DNA from: Triticum aestivum | Lineage: Eukaryota; Streptophyta; Magnoliopsida; Poales; Poaceae | Assembly: GCF_018294505.1 (NCBI RefSeq) | Contig: NC_057809.1 | Location: 413,764,104 to 413,828,103, forward strand | Length of the DNA stretch: 64,000 nucleotides | Direction of reading: 5' to 3' | In this document: in pieces, positions 1-11,764 of the stretch | Layout: each line of letters opens with the position of its first letter | Numbering within the stretch: position 1 is the stretch's first letter | Translations under genes and position numbers: made by a program | Notes under the pieces: generated by a model | The model's database searches: none | Told to the model about the DNA's origin: nothing | What the model saw: only the letters and a program-made list of their open reading frames with translations

Positions 1-840
1 TGTGCTTGTAGTTCAAATTTGAATTATGCACATAAAATGCCTAGAAAACCCAGTTAATGTATAAAAAAGGCCAAACGAACCCAGAAAAATTCCAAGATTA
101 AACACAACACTCCTATTGTTCTATGTTGACAATAGAATTTTTTTGAAAGCAATAAGAGGCAACGAATATTGTCCCATCCCCGAAGGTGGTACGTTCCCTA
201 TCGAAACCATCATGCTTGTTGTGAGAAGTTCTGGTTTGTGAGAAGCTTATAACCGAACCTGCCCCAAATGGGACAAATTGTTTACCACGGCATGTTGAAG
301 CCGCTCCATGATAGCATGCCAAGTTTCATGAATTTCAGACGAGTTTTGGATTTACTATAATTTAAAAACCAGGCATCTGAATGTTTTTCCGGCAATCAAC
401 AGTGCTCTGGTGTTTGAATTTCATTCCCATCTCTTGCATGGGACCTAGAAATTCACCCAAGGACACACATGTGATTTTTCAAACAACTTTAGTGCATTGG
501 AGCATGTGCTTGTAGTTCAAATTTGAATTATGCACATAAAATGCCTAGAAAACCCAGTTAATGTATAAAAAAGGCCAAACGAACCCCGAAATATTCCAAG
601 ATTAAGCACAACACTCCTGTTGTTCTATGTTGACAATAGAAATTTTTTGAAAGCAATAAGAGGCAATGGATATCGTCCCATCCCCAAAGGTGGTACATTC
701 CCTATCGAAACCATCATGCTTGTTGTGAGAAGCTCTGGTTTGTGAGAAGCTTTTACCCGAATCTGCCCCAAATGGGAGAATTTTTTTACCATGGCATGTT
801 GATTTCGCTCCATGATAGCATGCCAAGTTTCATGATTTTA
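1..840. repeat. Tandem array I of the ~504-bp repeat
   Basis: The motif TGTGCTTGTAGTTCAAATTT occurs at 1 and again at 505, giving a 504-bp period. The array enters the window already in progress and its second unit breaks off near 840. Both units carry the words ATAAAATGCCTAGAAAACCC and TCCCATCCC(C/G)AAAGGTGG, a subtype shared with array III and distinct from array II. Short open frames in the units recur only because the repeat recurs; they are not genes. Confidence 0.93.
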
Positions 841-845
841 GTTGC

Positions 846-1095
846 GTGTGTGATGCAGGGCATATGGTTCAACTCAATGAACTTTTTGCGATGAGGAGGA
901 ACAAAAGAAACGTGCAGCCTGATGAAGGCGTGTGTGATATAGAGCATACGGTTCACTCAGATGAACTATTTGTGATTAGGCAACACAAAAGAAATGGTTA
1001 GCCAGATCAAGGTGTGTGCGATATGCGGCAAACAGGTCTGTAATCAGAAATGTGTGTGAAGACCAATAATAACACACACGATTGCTCCTAATAAG
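846..1095. repeat. 84-bp tandem repeat and CGTGTG-rich segment
   Basis: A motif beginning GTGTGTGATG/A starts at 846, 930 and 1012, so an 82-84-bp unit is repeated. It contains CATA(T/C)GGTTCA and ATGAACT words. It is followed by ACACACACGATTGC and AAGCCGTGTGATTTGC near 1060-1095. This CACACGG/CCGTGTG vocabulary is typical of subterminal repeats in plant class II transposons, but no terminal inverted repeat was found here. A (TATATG)n microsatellite follows at about 1131-1153. Confidence 0.7.
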
Positions 1096-1229
1096 CCGTG
1101 TGATTTGCTCGATCTACAGTAGAATAACATGTATATATATATGTATATATATAACTGAAATAAACATCCAATTACATAACTGACTATACAGATCATTCGC
1201 ACACACCTCAATAAACAATTGTGTGCATT

Positions 1230-1994
1230 CTAAAGTAGGAGAAACGATCGTCTAGTCATCTCCTTCTTGTGACGCTCCCGCCATTGTATGTGGCTCGATC
1301 CCTCGTTTGGGTCACGAAGAAGACAGTTCCTCATGTCAACGATCCGCTTGTATAGCTCGTAGCTTGTCTACGCGTCCATGACCGCATACTTAACATGTTG
1401 TTCATCCAGTCGCTTATGCCACACACTGTGCTAGGTGTTCCTGTCCTTATTGCTCTCATTCTTCATCTTCATGTAGTAGGGGTCGATGATGGCCGAGGCA
1501 AGGTCAACCAGGGAGTTCAGTTTGTTTTTGTCGCTTCCCTAGACCTTGTAGTGACTTTGGATGTTGACAAGATTCGGGCATTTCAAGTCCGAAACCTTGA
1601 GCGCTTTTAGATCGTTGGTGGTGTCCACCGTAGTGAAACTGTAGTCGAAGTTGTTGATAAACCTGGAGAAACTCTCGCAAGGCCTTGTGGCAAGGTGGTA
1701 GTGGTAGACGAGGACGTCATGTCGCACGCACAACTGGGCGACGACAACCTTCTGATCGTGCCCGACACGACCGCTGGTATACTCAATGTCAAAGCCGACC
1801 ACTCGGTACTTGTCCTCGGCAAGGAACTGCTCCATAGTTTGGATGGAGCTCTCCACCGAGACCAGATCGTTCGTGTACACCACCGAGAGGTCCTTCCCCC
1901 TCATGTGGGTGTCCACTACGTGATGCATGGTGAACTGCCCGCCGTTGTCATCGTCGGCCGTTGGGAGCGCCATTGGAGCCACGGGGAGTGCCAT
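1230..1994 (-). pseudogene. WRN-type 3'-5' exonuclease, broken by three in-frame TAG codons
   Basis: The frame opens at an ATG at 1994 and runs about 254 codons to a stop at 1230. All three parts of a DEDD exonuclease are visible: Exo I as FDIE (Asp69, Glu71), Exo II around TTNDLKAL (Asp128), and an Exo III-like YAVMDA motif followed by SYELYKR. The family removes nucleotides from 3' ends in the Werner exonuclease/RNase D superfamily. Three premature TAG codons lie at 1539-1541, 1431-1433 and 1368-1370, all in one frame and with no frameshift, so the copy is dead but little rearranged. It is antisense to the other cassettes in the backbone. Without the stops it would be a compact single-domain enzyme of the kind often carried in grass repeats. 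Its origin, captured host gene or element gene, is unknown. Confidence 0.75.
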
Positions 1995-2690
1995 TGGAAC
2001 CGCTGGATGTCCTCTCTGTATGTGTCCTCGTGGGTGTGCTTATTGTGTCATGTGAGACGAGAGATGAAGGTAAATGGCCATAGGAATAAAAGGGGGCCGG
2101 GCGTTGTGGATTCTCGGCGCGTCCACATGGCAGTTTTGCAGTGGGTAACTACATCGTCGCGCCACGCCCGGCGCAACCGCTTGCACACGAATGTGCGTGC
2201 TCATGTGTCAGCCCCAAACACTGGTAGCACACGTGGAGGGACAAGGGCAGAGCACCCACAGGGACGCGAGAGTAGAGCGCGCGCGGTGGGACACGAGCAG
2301 AGCGCGCCGCGGCCGCCTGAACCACAAGCAACCACACACATAGAGCAGTTGAACAGGCAGGAAATGGTTTACAAGCCGGCCGACAGTTGCGTCGCTGCGT
2401 AGAGAGCGACCGTGTGCTACCACCTCCATCTAGTCTATAGTCTCCTTTATATTATGTGCCATACTTTGCCCTCAAATTTAACCGACAAAATGCATGTTTT
2501 AAAAAGTATATAATTGGAAACTATGTTCAAATACAAATCCAACTATATAATCTTTGGCGACATGCATTCGTATTTTATTAGTTAAATCATACTTATAAAC
2601 CAAGATGGTGGTATAGTAGGTAATTAAATCGCAAACATTTTTTATTAACCGTATGTGTACGTGGCCTTTCGTCCTCCTCTCGCACGTCTT
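1995..2690. other. Non-coding spacer
   Basis: No supported gene. The first 400 bases are GC-rich and may hold the promoter and 5' leader of the exonuclease pseudogene on the minus strand. An AT-rich stretch follows from about 2430 to 2650. Open frames here lack recognisable domains. Confidence 0.5.
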
Positions 2691-2878
2691 GTCACCCCGC
2701 TGCCACAGACGGCTTACGGCGCAAGCTTGTGCAGTGCGCGGGGGCGTTCTTTTGGCCAAACGGTGGCGCCAATGAATCGTCGGTGAGCCCATTCCCGCAC
2801 AACCTCGCAGGTTCCTGCGCAAGCTTCCCGCCCGACTTGGTGAAATCCCGCAAAATCCCAATGCTTAACGGCTTGCAA

Positions 2879-2884
2879 TATAAA
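2879..2884 (+). promoter_or_regulatory. TATA box for the 2966 gene
   Basis: TATAAA lies 82 bases upstream of the ATG at 2966, after a GC-rich segment and before a pyrimidine-rich leader with CTCCCTCCC. This is a normal distance for a plant Pol II promoter and leader. It suggests that the captured gene came with its own promoter. Confidence 0.5.
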
Positions 2885-2965
2885 CCCTCACGGCCGGCGA
2901 GTCCTGCGTCGCATTTTCCCCTCCCTCCCTGTAGCTTATCTCGTCTGCTTCTCCCACAATCGCCA

Positions 2966-3352
2966 ATGACACTGGTCCATCGTCGTCGCTCAGCCACTCC
3001 GCCGTCATCAGAGGACAGCTCCAGCTGGGAGGCTACACCTCGGCGGCGGCGCAGTCCCCGGCATAGTGTAGTGCGCGTGGCATCCCTGTTGGGTGTGCGC
3101 GGAACACCCACCATATGCTCTGCCTCCGGTGCCCGTCGGCAGCTATTGCCGGCTACCGTTGCCGCCACACCACCGTTAAAAGCCAGGGCCATCACGCGCT
3201 CCGCCGCTGCGGCCCGAAGGCGGGAGGTGGTCGTCATGGCCTCCACCCCACTGCCGGCCACTGTGGCCATCACCTGCTCCACCACCGCAGCCCGAAGGCG
3301 AGAGGTGGTGGTCGTGGCCGCCACCCCGTCGCCGTCCGCCGTGGCCGCCAGC
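2966..3352 (+). pseudogene. Ala/Arg-rich captured gene, part 1 (interrupted by element A)
   Basis: The ATG at 2966 opens 129 codons rich in Arg, Ala, Pro and Ser, starting MTLVHRRRSATPPSSE. From 3191 a 78-bp unit, containing TRSAAAARRRE or a variant, is repeated in tandem; its third copy lies beyond element A at about 31583. The reading frame stops exactly at the left border of A and resumes in phase at 31558, so A inserted inside this gene. No domain is recognised. Low complexity and Arg clusters suggest a nuclear or structural protein, but that is speculation. Frame continuity across a 28-kb insertion is the best evidence that this was a real ORF. Confidence 0.6.
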
Positions 3353-3828
3353 TGTCGGTGTCAAAACCGGCGGATCTCAGGTAGGGGGTCCCGAACTGTG
3401 CGTCTAAGGTCGACGGTAACAGGAGACAGGGGACACGATGTTTTACCCAGGTTCGGGCCCTCTCTATGGAGGTAATACACTACTTCCTGCTTGATTGATC
3501 TTGATGGATATGACTATTACAAGAGTTGATCTACCACGAGATCGTAATGGCTAAACCCTACAAGTCTAGCCTGTATGACTATGGTAATGAGTATCTGTCC
3601 TTTACGGACTAAGTCCTCTGGTTTATATAGACATCGGGAGGATCTAGGGTTACACCAGGTCGGTTAAAAGAATCTACATATTTGGTTGCCAAGCTTGCCT
3701 TCCACGCCAAGGAGAGTCCCATCTAGACACGGGTGCAGTCTTCGGTCTTCGTATCTTCATAGCCCATCAGTCCGGCCCATGGCTAACAGGCCGGACGTCC
3801 GAGGACCCCTTAGTCCAGGACTCCCTTA
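3353..3828 (-). repeat. Element A 3' LTR
   Basis: It reads TGTCGGTGTCAAAACC at the left and ends CAGGACTCCCTTA; the partner at 31552 ends CTCCCTCA, so the terminal TG...CA is mutated here. A TATATAAA box on the minus strand covers 3622-3629. Confidence 0.88.
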
Positions 3829-4137
3829 GTAGCCCCTGAACCTAGCTTCAATGAAAAAGTATCCGACACGTAGATCTGTCATCGGCATTGCAAGGCGGGT
3901 TCCTCCTTCCGATCTGTACCCGAAATAGTCTTCAGACGTATCGATGTGTCCGGATCTGTAATACACACCCCACACAACCGTAGAGAGAATATAATACTTC
4001 ACGAATCCAATCCACTGACAACTATTTGTAACATGATATCACGTCTGTCCGATCATAATTTCAAACCGTTTTCCGTCTGCCGCTCCACGTTTCGAGACGC
4101 GGTTGCCATTGGCACGTCTTGTCAAAGCAGAGATCGT
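3829..4137. other. Element A 3' untranslated end with polypurine tract
   Basis: On the minus strand this runs into TTCAGGGGCTAC directly against the LTR, the expected place for the plus-strand primer. No ORF is supported. The segment ends at the ATCGT target duplication (4133-4137) of element C. Confidence 0.65.
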
Positions 4138-5092
4138 TGTTGGATTTTGGGTTCCGGCAGACCCTTGAGGTTCGAACACTGGGGTGCGTGCGGAGATCTC
4201 TCCCCTACCGATCTACGTCCAATCTCCTCATGTGATTTGGGATGGAAACAACGAACAACACAAGGGACACAAGATTTATACTGGTTCAGGCCACCATTGT
4301 GGTGTAATACCCTACTACAGTGTGTGGTGTGGTGGATTGCCTCTGGGGCTGCTGATGAACAGAACAAGGGAAGAACAGCCTCGTGAGAGGTGTTCTTGAG
4401 CTGGTGCGATGAACTGCTAGGGTGAGTTCAGTCGCCTCTCTCTCTCTCTCTCTCTGCTGGGGTTCTACCAGATCTCTAGCCGCCTGGGTGTGTTGATCCC
4501 TCCGGGTGTCCCTCTACTCTGTGGTGGCTAGCTCTATTTATAGAGGCCCTGGGCCTCTTCCCAAATAATGAGCGGGAAGGGCGCCAACAATTGGCCATTT
4601 TGAAGGGGAACATCTAGTACAAGTTATCCTGATCAAAGGTGGTCTTCGTCTGCCAAAAGTACTGGTGATGACGCCGTCTTGGGCTCCACGGTGACCTCCG
4701 TCCTGCCGCTCTGCTGGTCTTGGTCTCGTTGCACCAGAATGGCAACCTTTGCCCGATGCCTTGGCCTGCGCTTGCCCCCTTTGCACCAAAGGGGAAACAA
4801 GGACACTGCGCAGGCCGGCGCCCGCCTGGCGCCCGCCTGGTCTCGGTCGTCATGGCTTGCGTCACGGGTTCCTCGCGAGGTACCCCTGCCTTGATCTCTC
4901 CGCCTCCTCGCGAGCCTGCCTGATGAGGCTGCCTCTGAGGAAGCTTCCGGTTGTCCGTCCCGCGAGGCTTGGCCCCTCGCGAGGGTCTTGAGCTTGTGCT
5001 GATGAAGATGGGCCGCGCTGGGCCCCCACTTGAGCCATGCCGGAGGTTGCAGGCAGGCAAGTCTGGGGACCCCCGTTCCTAGAAGGCCGACA
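4138..5092 (-). repeat. Element C 3' LTR
   Basis: 955 bp, TGTTGGATTTTGGG to AGGCCGACA on the plus strand. It contains a CT microsatellite (about 4436-4457), longer than in the other LTR, and a minus-strand TATAAATA box near 4530-4545. Confidence 0.92.
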
Positions 5093-5110
5093 GTAGCCCC
5101 CGGGCCCAAG
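5093..5110 (-). other. Element C polypurine tract
   Basis: The minus strand reads GGGCCCGGGGGCTACTG immediately before the 3' LTR. This is the plus-strand priming site expected of an LTR element and fixes the orientation. Confidence 0.6.
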
Positions 5111-5379
5111 GCGCACCCGGGCTTGGCCTAGCAGGAAAGGGAAGGGGCAAGCACGAAGCGCCGCGGGCCCTAACAGCCTGCGGCCTTGGGCGCCGTGTGG
5201 CGATTGATTGGACGTGGTCGTCTATGCTTCCCCACGACGCCTTGTTGTGCGCCCGGCTAAGCGGACCCGTAGTTGCATACAGTTGTTCCTCCTGCTCGCC
5301 CGCCTCCTACCTTTCCTTCTTCTTTGAGCTCCAGCCTCCACCGCCAATCCGGCTCGAGTTCTTCCTCCTCTTCACCGCC

Positions 5380-8300
5380 ATGGCGCCGATGAAGAAAGGA
5401 AGGGGAAAGAAGCCCGTGCCTTCGCCCCGCGCACCTCCAGCGGCGACTCCCGCCGTCACCTGGTCGATCATACTCAATCTAGAAGCTTTGGACAAGGTCC
5501 GCTCCGCCCTTGCAACTATCTTCAACGAGTGCGGCGGGACCACGGCCTGGCCTGCGTCCCATGCCTCCCTTGATAGGATCGTCATAGAGGTCCGATTCTT
5601 CGCCGATGCCCTATGGGCGGGTCTGTTTCCCCCCTTTTCCGACTTCTTCAATGCGGTGCTCTCCCATTATCAGACCCGTATGATGCACCTCGGGCCAGAG
5701 TCCATTACCCTTATGGTTGTCTTTGCTTTTGTTTGTGAGGCGATGATAGGCATACCTCCTTCCGTTGCCCTGCTGCGCCACTTCTTTTCCTTGCGCGTGA
5801 GCGACCCCACTCAATGCTCAGGGTGCATGAGCTTCTTCGTCGTGCCGGAGACGGCCGCTTCAAGGATCGACTTCGGCCTTCCTCCTCCTGAGGCCAGGTT
5901 CAGAGAGCGGTGGCTGTACATGGACGTTGGAGTTCCCAACCCTTTGCTATCGCACCCGACCTCGCCTGCTCTTCCTCACGCGGGTTGGGACCATGAGGTG
6001 CTCACGAGCCCCCGACTCGCCTTCGTCTGGCGCCGCTTCCAGAGTTTGAGGGCACTCAATGTGACAGCGCCCAAGGTGGTGAAGGAGTTCCTCCAATATC
6101 GCATTGCTCCTCTTCAGCGCCACTCTCGCCGGATGTGGGACTTTGCGGGGCATAGAGACCGCATGCGGCTTCAGGAGGAGGACTTGGCGCCTGAAGTGCT
6201 GCAGACGGTGCTCAAGGTCTTGACTGGCGATCCTTCCCGAGGCAGCCTTCGGAGTAATGGCGTCCTCTTGTATCTTTGCTCCGACAGGGACGATTTTGTG
6301 AGGCAGATGCCCAGCTTCGACAAGTGGGGACTGCGCCCTGCTGGCTTCATGGGGTCCCGCGAGAACCCAGCCGCCGTGGTTGCCTCCCCTGCCGCCCACA
6401 CCAGTCCTTCCTTGGGCAACAGGGCGGGGAGACGAGAACCGGCGGGAGTTGAGGCGACTGGTGTCGAGGTGCCGACGCCGCGAGAAGTCTTGAAGGCGGC
6501 ATCTCCCAAGGCCCGCCCTGGAGCAGCGGAAGGTGCGGAGTTGCGACCTGTGGTTCCTGAGGCCAGGGCTCCCGAGCCCCCAGTCGTTCCTCGCGAGGCG
6601 ATGCCTGACGGCGCCCCCCAGGCTGACTCCTCCAGTGCTGATCGTCTTGACGCTTCTTCCGCAACGGGGGCCGACCCCTGCGCCGGGCACTTAGGTCGGT
6701 TCCGCGTAGACTTCGAGGCCCTCCGCAAGAGGAAAGAGGCCTTGGGTGGCAACGACCGCCCTTGCCGCTTGTTGAAGCGCAGGAAGTACTTTGCCATGGA
6801 CGAGTAAGTCTTCTCCTTTCCTTGTTTGTTTGCTTTGCTATCCCTGCGACTGATTGTGGCCCTTTCAGGCCCTGCCCTGCGAAACTTGCCGAGTCAGCCC
6901 GGGAGCCATCCCCCCAAGCTTCGCCTTCCTCGCTGGCCCTGGGCTCAGCGAGCTCGAGTGGCACTCCTGCTGCCAGACCAGTTGGTGGAGTGGCCCGTTC
7001 CGTAGGGCACCTCGAGCCTGCACGCCCGCTGTCCTTTCTTCATGAGTCCTCCTGGGGCACATCTGGCTTGCCCCGCGTTCCTCCTCTGATCATTGATGGT
7101 GAATGGCTGACGTCCGTCTTCGGCTCCTCCTCCGTGGGTGGGCCGACACCGGGCCGGATTCCCAAAGAGGTCAGTTCGGCAATGGCTAGGGCGCCAGCCC
7201 CCAACTCCGCGTCGAGAGGAGGCCAACCACCCCAGGGCCCTCCGCATGCTCCGGTGGAAGAGGGTGATGCAGAAGACGTGCTCAGGCGCGCTCGGGAGCG
7301 ACGCGCCCTTCGCAAAGAGTTCCTCCAGGGGGCGGCGGATGCGGTGAGCCGGATCAGGGCAGAGCTTGCTGACGAGAATGCGCGCCTCGAGGCCGAAGGT
7401 TTGCGCCTTGCTGAGGAGAGGCGCAAACTAAAGGTAGCCGTCGCCCTCGTGCGTCATCAACGTGATCTTGACAACACAAAGGCTGAAGCGTCGCTGGCAG
7501 CTTCGCGGGAGGCCTGCTCCCTGGCCGTTGAGGAGGCTCGGGAGGCAGACCTACGGCGCAAGGATGCGGAGGAGCGCGCATGGGAGCTCCAAGCCTGGAG
7601 CAACTCCCTGGAGTAGCAAGTAGAACTGCGCCAGGCGGCCCTTGAGTTGATGGGGGTGGCCTCTGTTGATCGGGCGGAGCTTCTGAAGAGCGAGGAGGCG
7701 CTGAAGTTGGAGGCCGCCGAGCGCAACCTTGACCTTGAGCGGTTGGAGACGAGGGAGCGCCTGGTGGCTCGGGCGGAGGATGACGTTGTCGCGCGCGAAG
7801 CCCAGGCCCAGGAAGAAGTCGATCATCGCGTGGCGGAAGCTCGCTCGACCTTCGAGCGCGAATAAGAGACGAGGTTGGGGCTGATCAAGGTCGAGGCTGA
7901 GGGCAGGACCGCAGCCCTCAGGGCCAAACTGACCGAAATGACGCGGCGTGCGGACTCCTCCGCAACCGCCCTCGGCGCGACGCAGGCGGAGCTGTCCTCT
8001 TCCCGGGCCGAGCAGCTTCTTCTCCAACAGAGGGTTGATGATGCTGAGGCCGTCGCGCAGCGGAGTGAGGACGAGCTTCGCCAGCGGCAGGTTCTGGAGC
8101 ATGTGCATGCCCCCATGCTTCAAATGCTTCGAGAGAGGGCCAACAGAGCTTTGGGCTATATCTGCAAGGCTGCCGCTTGGGAGCCGCACGAGGTCAACTA
8201 CGCCGACAACCTCCAATTTTTTACCGATGTGGTGATGCTTCTGGAGAACCGGTCCGAGAGGTCCCGTTGTCTTGTCGAAGAGAATAGACGAGCCTTGCTC

Positions 8301-8612
8301 GGGCGTGCCTTCTCCCGCGTCTTCAGCTATCTGTAGGACAGGGACCCCCACTTTGACTTCGATGCTGCCATCGCACCCGTGCCCATTGCCGTCCAGGGCG
8401 ACCTGGCGCGGTGGGTGGAGGACAACGTGGACACCCTCGTCAGGGCCTTTAGATCTGATGACGACGGCGTGGTCGTGGGCGCCAATGAAGGCGACGTTGT
8501 GGACGAGCCTGTCGCTGATGGAGATGCTGGCGGCGGTGGTGACAATGTCAATGACGCCAGTGATGCCTCCGAGGATGCTCAAGAAGACACGGTGAGTGAT
8601 ATGTCCGACTGA
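5380..8612 (+). pseudogene. Antisense gypsy-associated gene of element C (two exons, three stops)
   Basis: The likely start is the ATG at 5380 in context GCCATGG, reading MAPMKKGRGKK. Exon 1 ends at 6803, a 65-bp intron with GTAAGT...TTTCAG occupies 6804-6868, and exon 2 continues in phase from 6869. Exon 1 resembles the putative gypsy-type transposon domain (Transposase_28 type; FFNAVLSHYQ, MVVFAFVCEAMIGIPPS). Exon 2 holds a long charged coiled coil from about 7260 to 8130 and an acidic tail ending at 8612. In-frame stops are TAG 7614-7616, TAA 7863-7865 and TAG 8334-8336, with no frameshift between them. The gene runs opposite to the retroelement transcript, as in other grass Gypsy elements with extra antisense ORFs. 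Its role is unknown. Confidence 0.78.
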
Positions 8613-9850
8613 CCGCATGTCGCTGCTGTTTAACTTGCATGAAGAAAGTTCGGGCTTGGCCCTGAAGGATGTAAGAGCATTTTGGGAGGGGAAGCCCCTC
8701 ATGTAAAGGTTTGCAATTAGTACTCTATTAAGCATAATGTTGCATGTGAACTTAGCAGCTGGCCCGACGATGTGTTAGCTGACTTGTGTACCTTCCGACC
8801 CCGACGAGTCCCGAGCGGGCCTGCGGGGGCCGCTGCACCTCGGGCATCTTCTGATTAACTTGTGGATCCCGCGATGAAAACCTCTGGAAAGGGTGCAGTA
8901 ACAACGGTCCTGGTTGTGAACGGGCCTGGCCCGGCCCGGCTCGCGAGGGGGGGGGGCAGCCGATGTTAACCTTGGACGCAAAGCCAAAACCAGAACGCGA
9001 GAGATTGCTCGAATGAGACTAAACACCCCTTCCCCCAAACACACGCAAGCATCGAGCTCAAATCCAACTTAAATCCAAATCGAAGAACTTGTCAACAAGG
9101 AAAGGAAAAAAGCAAAAGGCCACATCCGGCACCTAGTCTAGTCTTCGATGTCTTCTCACCAGCGTGGAGCTAAGTGCTGCCACTGGGCATGGGCGGGAGC
9201 CCCCGATGCCCGAGGGCGGCTCTCCGGAGACTCCGGGGTGTGTACAGCCCCACTCATTATTACGTGAGAGTGTCACGGGGCGGCGAGCTTCACAGGCACT
9301 GGGCCTTCTTCACAGGTACCAGCCTTGCTTCATATCGCCAGACGAGGGCCCCGCCTTGCACCACACTCTACCGCCATCGATGGCGACTGGAAACCAGGAC
9401 GACGCCAATGAGGCAGAGCGGTCTCCAGCGGTTCCCCCGACGACCACGGGTCCCCTGCCGGGGGCAGGCCTTGGGGCACCTCCCCGACAGGGGGCCTACC
9501 TCCTGAGAACGCCTTGCTCCGACCGCCGTGGTGATGAACCCGAATCTCGGCCCCTCTCCTGCAGCCCCTGCGCCCTCCTCCTAAGGGGTATGAGGCTGCA
9601 GAATTGGGGCAGCCACCCGCTGCGGAGACCTATATCTCCTGCGACCCATGGTTAGCATAAGCTTGCTCCTAAGGGATGAGTGGTACCCGATAGTTGCCGC
9701 CGACGGTGCGGTCGTCGAGGTTCTCCTGGGGTTCCTGAAAGAGCTTAGCTCCTGGCTTCTCCTCGCCCCAGCCTGGCCCGAAGAATGAGCCATGATCTTC
9801 TTCCAGTGCGCACCCCCGATCCACCATGCGGGGCACATAAGCTTCTGGGG
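8613..9850. other. Element C interior, non-coding
   Basis: Lies between the antisense gene and gag. It includes likely 3' UTR of the antisense gene (8613-8760) and GC-rich DNA with a G9 run near 8947. A C-run at about 9963-9977 falls just inside the gag region. No polymerase motif was found in six frames. Confidence 0.55.
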
Positions 9851-10495
9851 TCACCGCCTCATGGGCCTCGCCGTAGCATCCCGCATGCCATGTAGCCTAG
9901 CTTGGAGCGTCGTCTTGGGGGTGATGGCGCGGCGGTCCACCGAGGCCGAAGGCCGCGGCGTGCCCCCCCCCCCCCCGCTGGCCTGAGAGGGGGCTGGCAT
10001 GACTTGTCGCCTGGTGCTGGCGGAGGTGTTGGCGCTGGACGGGCCCTGGAGTCCGCTGGAAGTTGCGCGCGTGCGCACGATGCCACCATGCGGTCCGCCT
10101 TGGGTCTGGGGTGGCAGCTGGACGCAGAAAGGAGGTGTTCCTGAGGCGGCGGCGTCCAGGAGCTCGGCTACTCGCTCCAACAACACGTCGCGGCCGCCCT
10201 CCAACAGTTGGCACCGTAGCAGCTCTCGGGCCACCGTGAGCGCGGCCCTGGAGTTTGCTTGCTCCCGTCGGGTGTACGATGCTGTGGCCACAGCGTGGTC
10301 TGAGGCCCTTGCTGCGGCCCGCACCTGCCGCGGTGTGAGGGCAGGCGGCGTCTGGCCGCGTTGCCCGCGCCCCGCAGCGCCCTGCAGAGCGCGGGCTGCC
10401 TGAGGCGCAAGGTTGAGGTCGCCCTGGGCTGGTGACACGGCGTGGGCGGGCCACGTTGCCCAGCGGTCGGCGTTGGCAGCCGGGTCGCCCGACAT
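9851..10495 (-). pseudogene. Element C gag, N-terminal part
   Basis: The probable start is at 10495 (MSGDPAANADRWATW), 72 bases inside the 5' LTR border. The product is about 214 residues, Ala/Arg-rich, with a helical segment around ALTVARELLRCQLLEGGRDV followed by a Gly/Pro-rich tail. This matches the N-terminal gag region of this type of grass Gypsy element. The core capsid domain and zinc knuckle are missing, so it is a truncated gag. An upstream in-frame extension to 10609 enters the LTR and is probably not used. Confidence 0.6.
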
Positions 10496-10567
10496 CTGAA
10501 TAGCGAGGCGACGGAATGTGATGTGGAGGAAGAAGGATTCCAACGCACCCCTACCTAGCGCGCCAAA

Positions 10568-11518
10568 TGTCGGATTTCGGGTTCCGGCAGACCCTTGAGG
10601 TTTGAACACTGGGGTGCGCGCGGAGATCTCTCCCCTACCGATCTACGTCCAATCTCCTCGCGTGATTTGGGCTGGAAACAACAAACAACACAAGGGACAC
10701 AAGATTTATAGTGGTTCGGGCCACCGTTGTGGTGTAATACCCTACTCCAGTGTGTGGTGTGGTGGATTTCCTCAGGGGCTGCTGAAGAACAGTACAAGGG
10801 AAGAACAGCCTCGCGAAAGGTGTTCTTGAGCTGGTGCGATGAACTGCTAGGGTGAGTTCAATCGCCTCTCTCTCTCTCTCTGCTGGGGTTCTACCAGATC
10901 TCTAGCCGCCTGGGTGTGTTGATCCCTCCGGGTGTCCCTCTACTCTGTGGTGGCTAGCTCTATTTATAGAGGCCCTGGGCCTCTTCCCAAATAATGAGCG
11001 GGAAGGGCGCCAACAATTGGCCATTTTGAAGGGGAACATCTAGTACAAGTTATCCTAACCAAAGGTGGTCTTCGGCTGCCAAAAGTACTGTTGATGACGC
11101 CGTCTTGGGCTCCACGGTGACCTCCGTCCTGCCGCTCTGCTGGTCTTGGTCTCGTTGCACCGGAATGGCAACCTTTGCCCGATGCCTTGGCCTGTGCTTG
11201 CCCCCTTTGCACCAAAGGGGAAACAAGGACACTGCGCAGGCTAGCGCCCGCCTGGCGCCCGCCTGGTCTCGGTCGTCATGGCTTGCATCACGGGTTCCTC
11301 GCGAGGTACCCCTGCCTTGATCTCTCCGCCTCCTCGCGAGCCTGCCTGATGAGGCTGCCTCTAAGGAAGCTTCCGGTTGTCCGCCCCGCGAGGCTTGGCC
11401 CCTCGCGAGGGTCTTGAGCTTTTGCTGATGAAGATGGGCCGCACTGGGCCCCCACTTGAGCCACGTCGCAGGCCGCAGGCAGGCAAGTCTGGGGACCCCT
11501 GTTCCCAGAACACCGACA
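10568..11518 (-). repeat. Element C 5' LTR
   Basis: 951 bp, beginning TGTCGGATTTCGGG and ending AACACCGACA on the plus strand. The minus-strand TATAAATA at 10961-10968 is the probable promoter of the element transcript. Confidence 0.92.
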
Positions 11519-11645
11519 ATCGTGTCCCCTGATTGTGGGTTTCTCATCAATACGGGTGTAGGTAACCCAACCGTGTCGTTTACACAGCCCTTGGGAATAG
11601 GTGAGATTTTGGGCGAGTGTGGGGGGCCGTTTGACATTCGCGGCC

Positions 11646-11653
11646 TTTATAAG
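11646..11653 (+). promoter_or_regulatory. TATA box of element A antisense gene
   Basis: TTTATAAG lies about 115 bases before the ATG at 11765, followed by a pyrimidine-rich leader (CCTTCTCCTTCCTCTACCC). It points away from the LTR transcript, so the antisense gene appears to have its own Pol II promoter inside the element. Confidence 0.55.
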
Positions 11654-11764
11654 GGGATAAGGATTCGTCCTTATTCACCCATGCCTTCTCCTTCCTCTAC
11701 CCATCCATTCTTGAGCTCCAGCGCCCATGCTCTAGCTTTCCCCGCCCGAGAAAGCACTCCAACC

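Larger units (their letters stand above)
4138..11518 (-). mobile_element. Element C: Gypsy-type LTR retrotransposon inserted in A
   Basis: Borders are clear: LTRs 4138-5092 and 10568-11518, perfect target duplication ATCGT at 4133-4137 and 11519-11523. Orientation is minus because GGGCCCGGGGGCTAC abuts the left LTR and gag-like coding abuts the right one. The 5.5-kb interior holds a gag N-terminal region and a long antisense spliced ORF, but no protease, RT or integrase, so it is non-autonomous. LTR divergence is about 4-5 percent by eye. Confidence 0.92.

Noticed and set aside
1131..1153. Promoter TATA boxes in the TATATG repeat
   Set aside because: A dinucleotide-like microsatellite with no gene start at a suitable distance.
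4679..5116. Several overlapping open frames in the C LTR (and 11050-11637)
   Set aside because: GC-rich LTR sequence gives open frames in several phases; no conserved motif, and the LTR structure explains the region.
6171..6964. Long minus-strand frames opposite the antisense gene of C
   Set aside because: These are shadows of the plus-strand coding region; the plus frame has the domain, the intron and the coiled coil.
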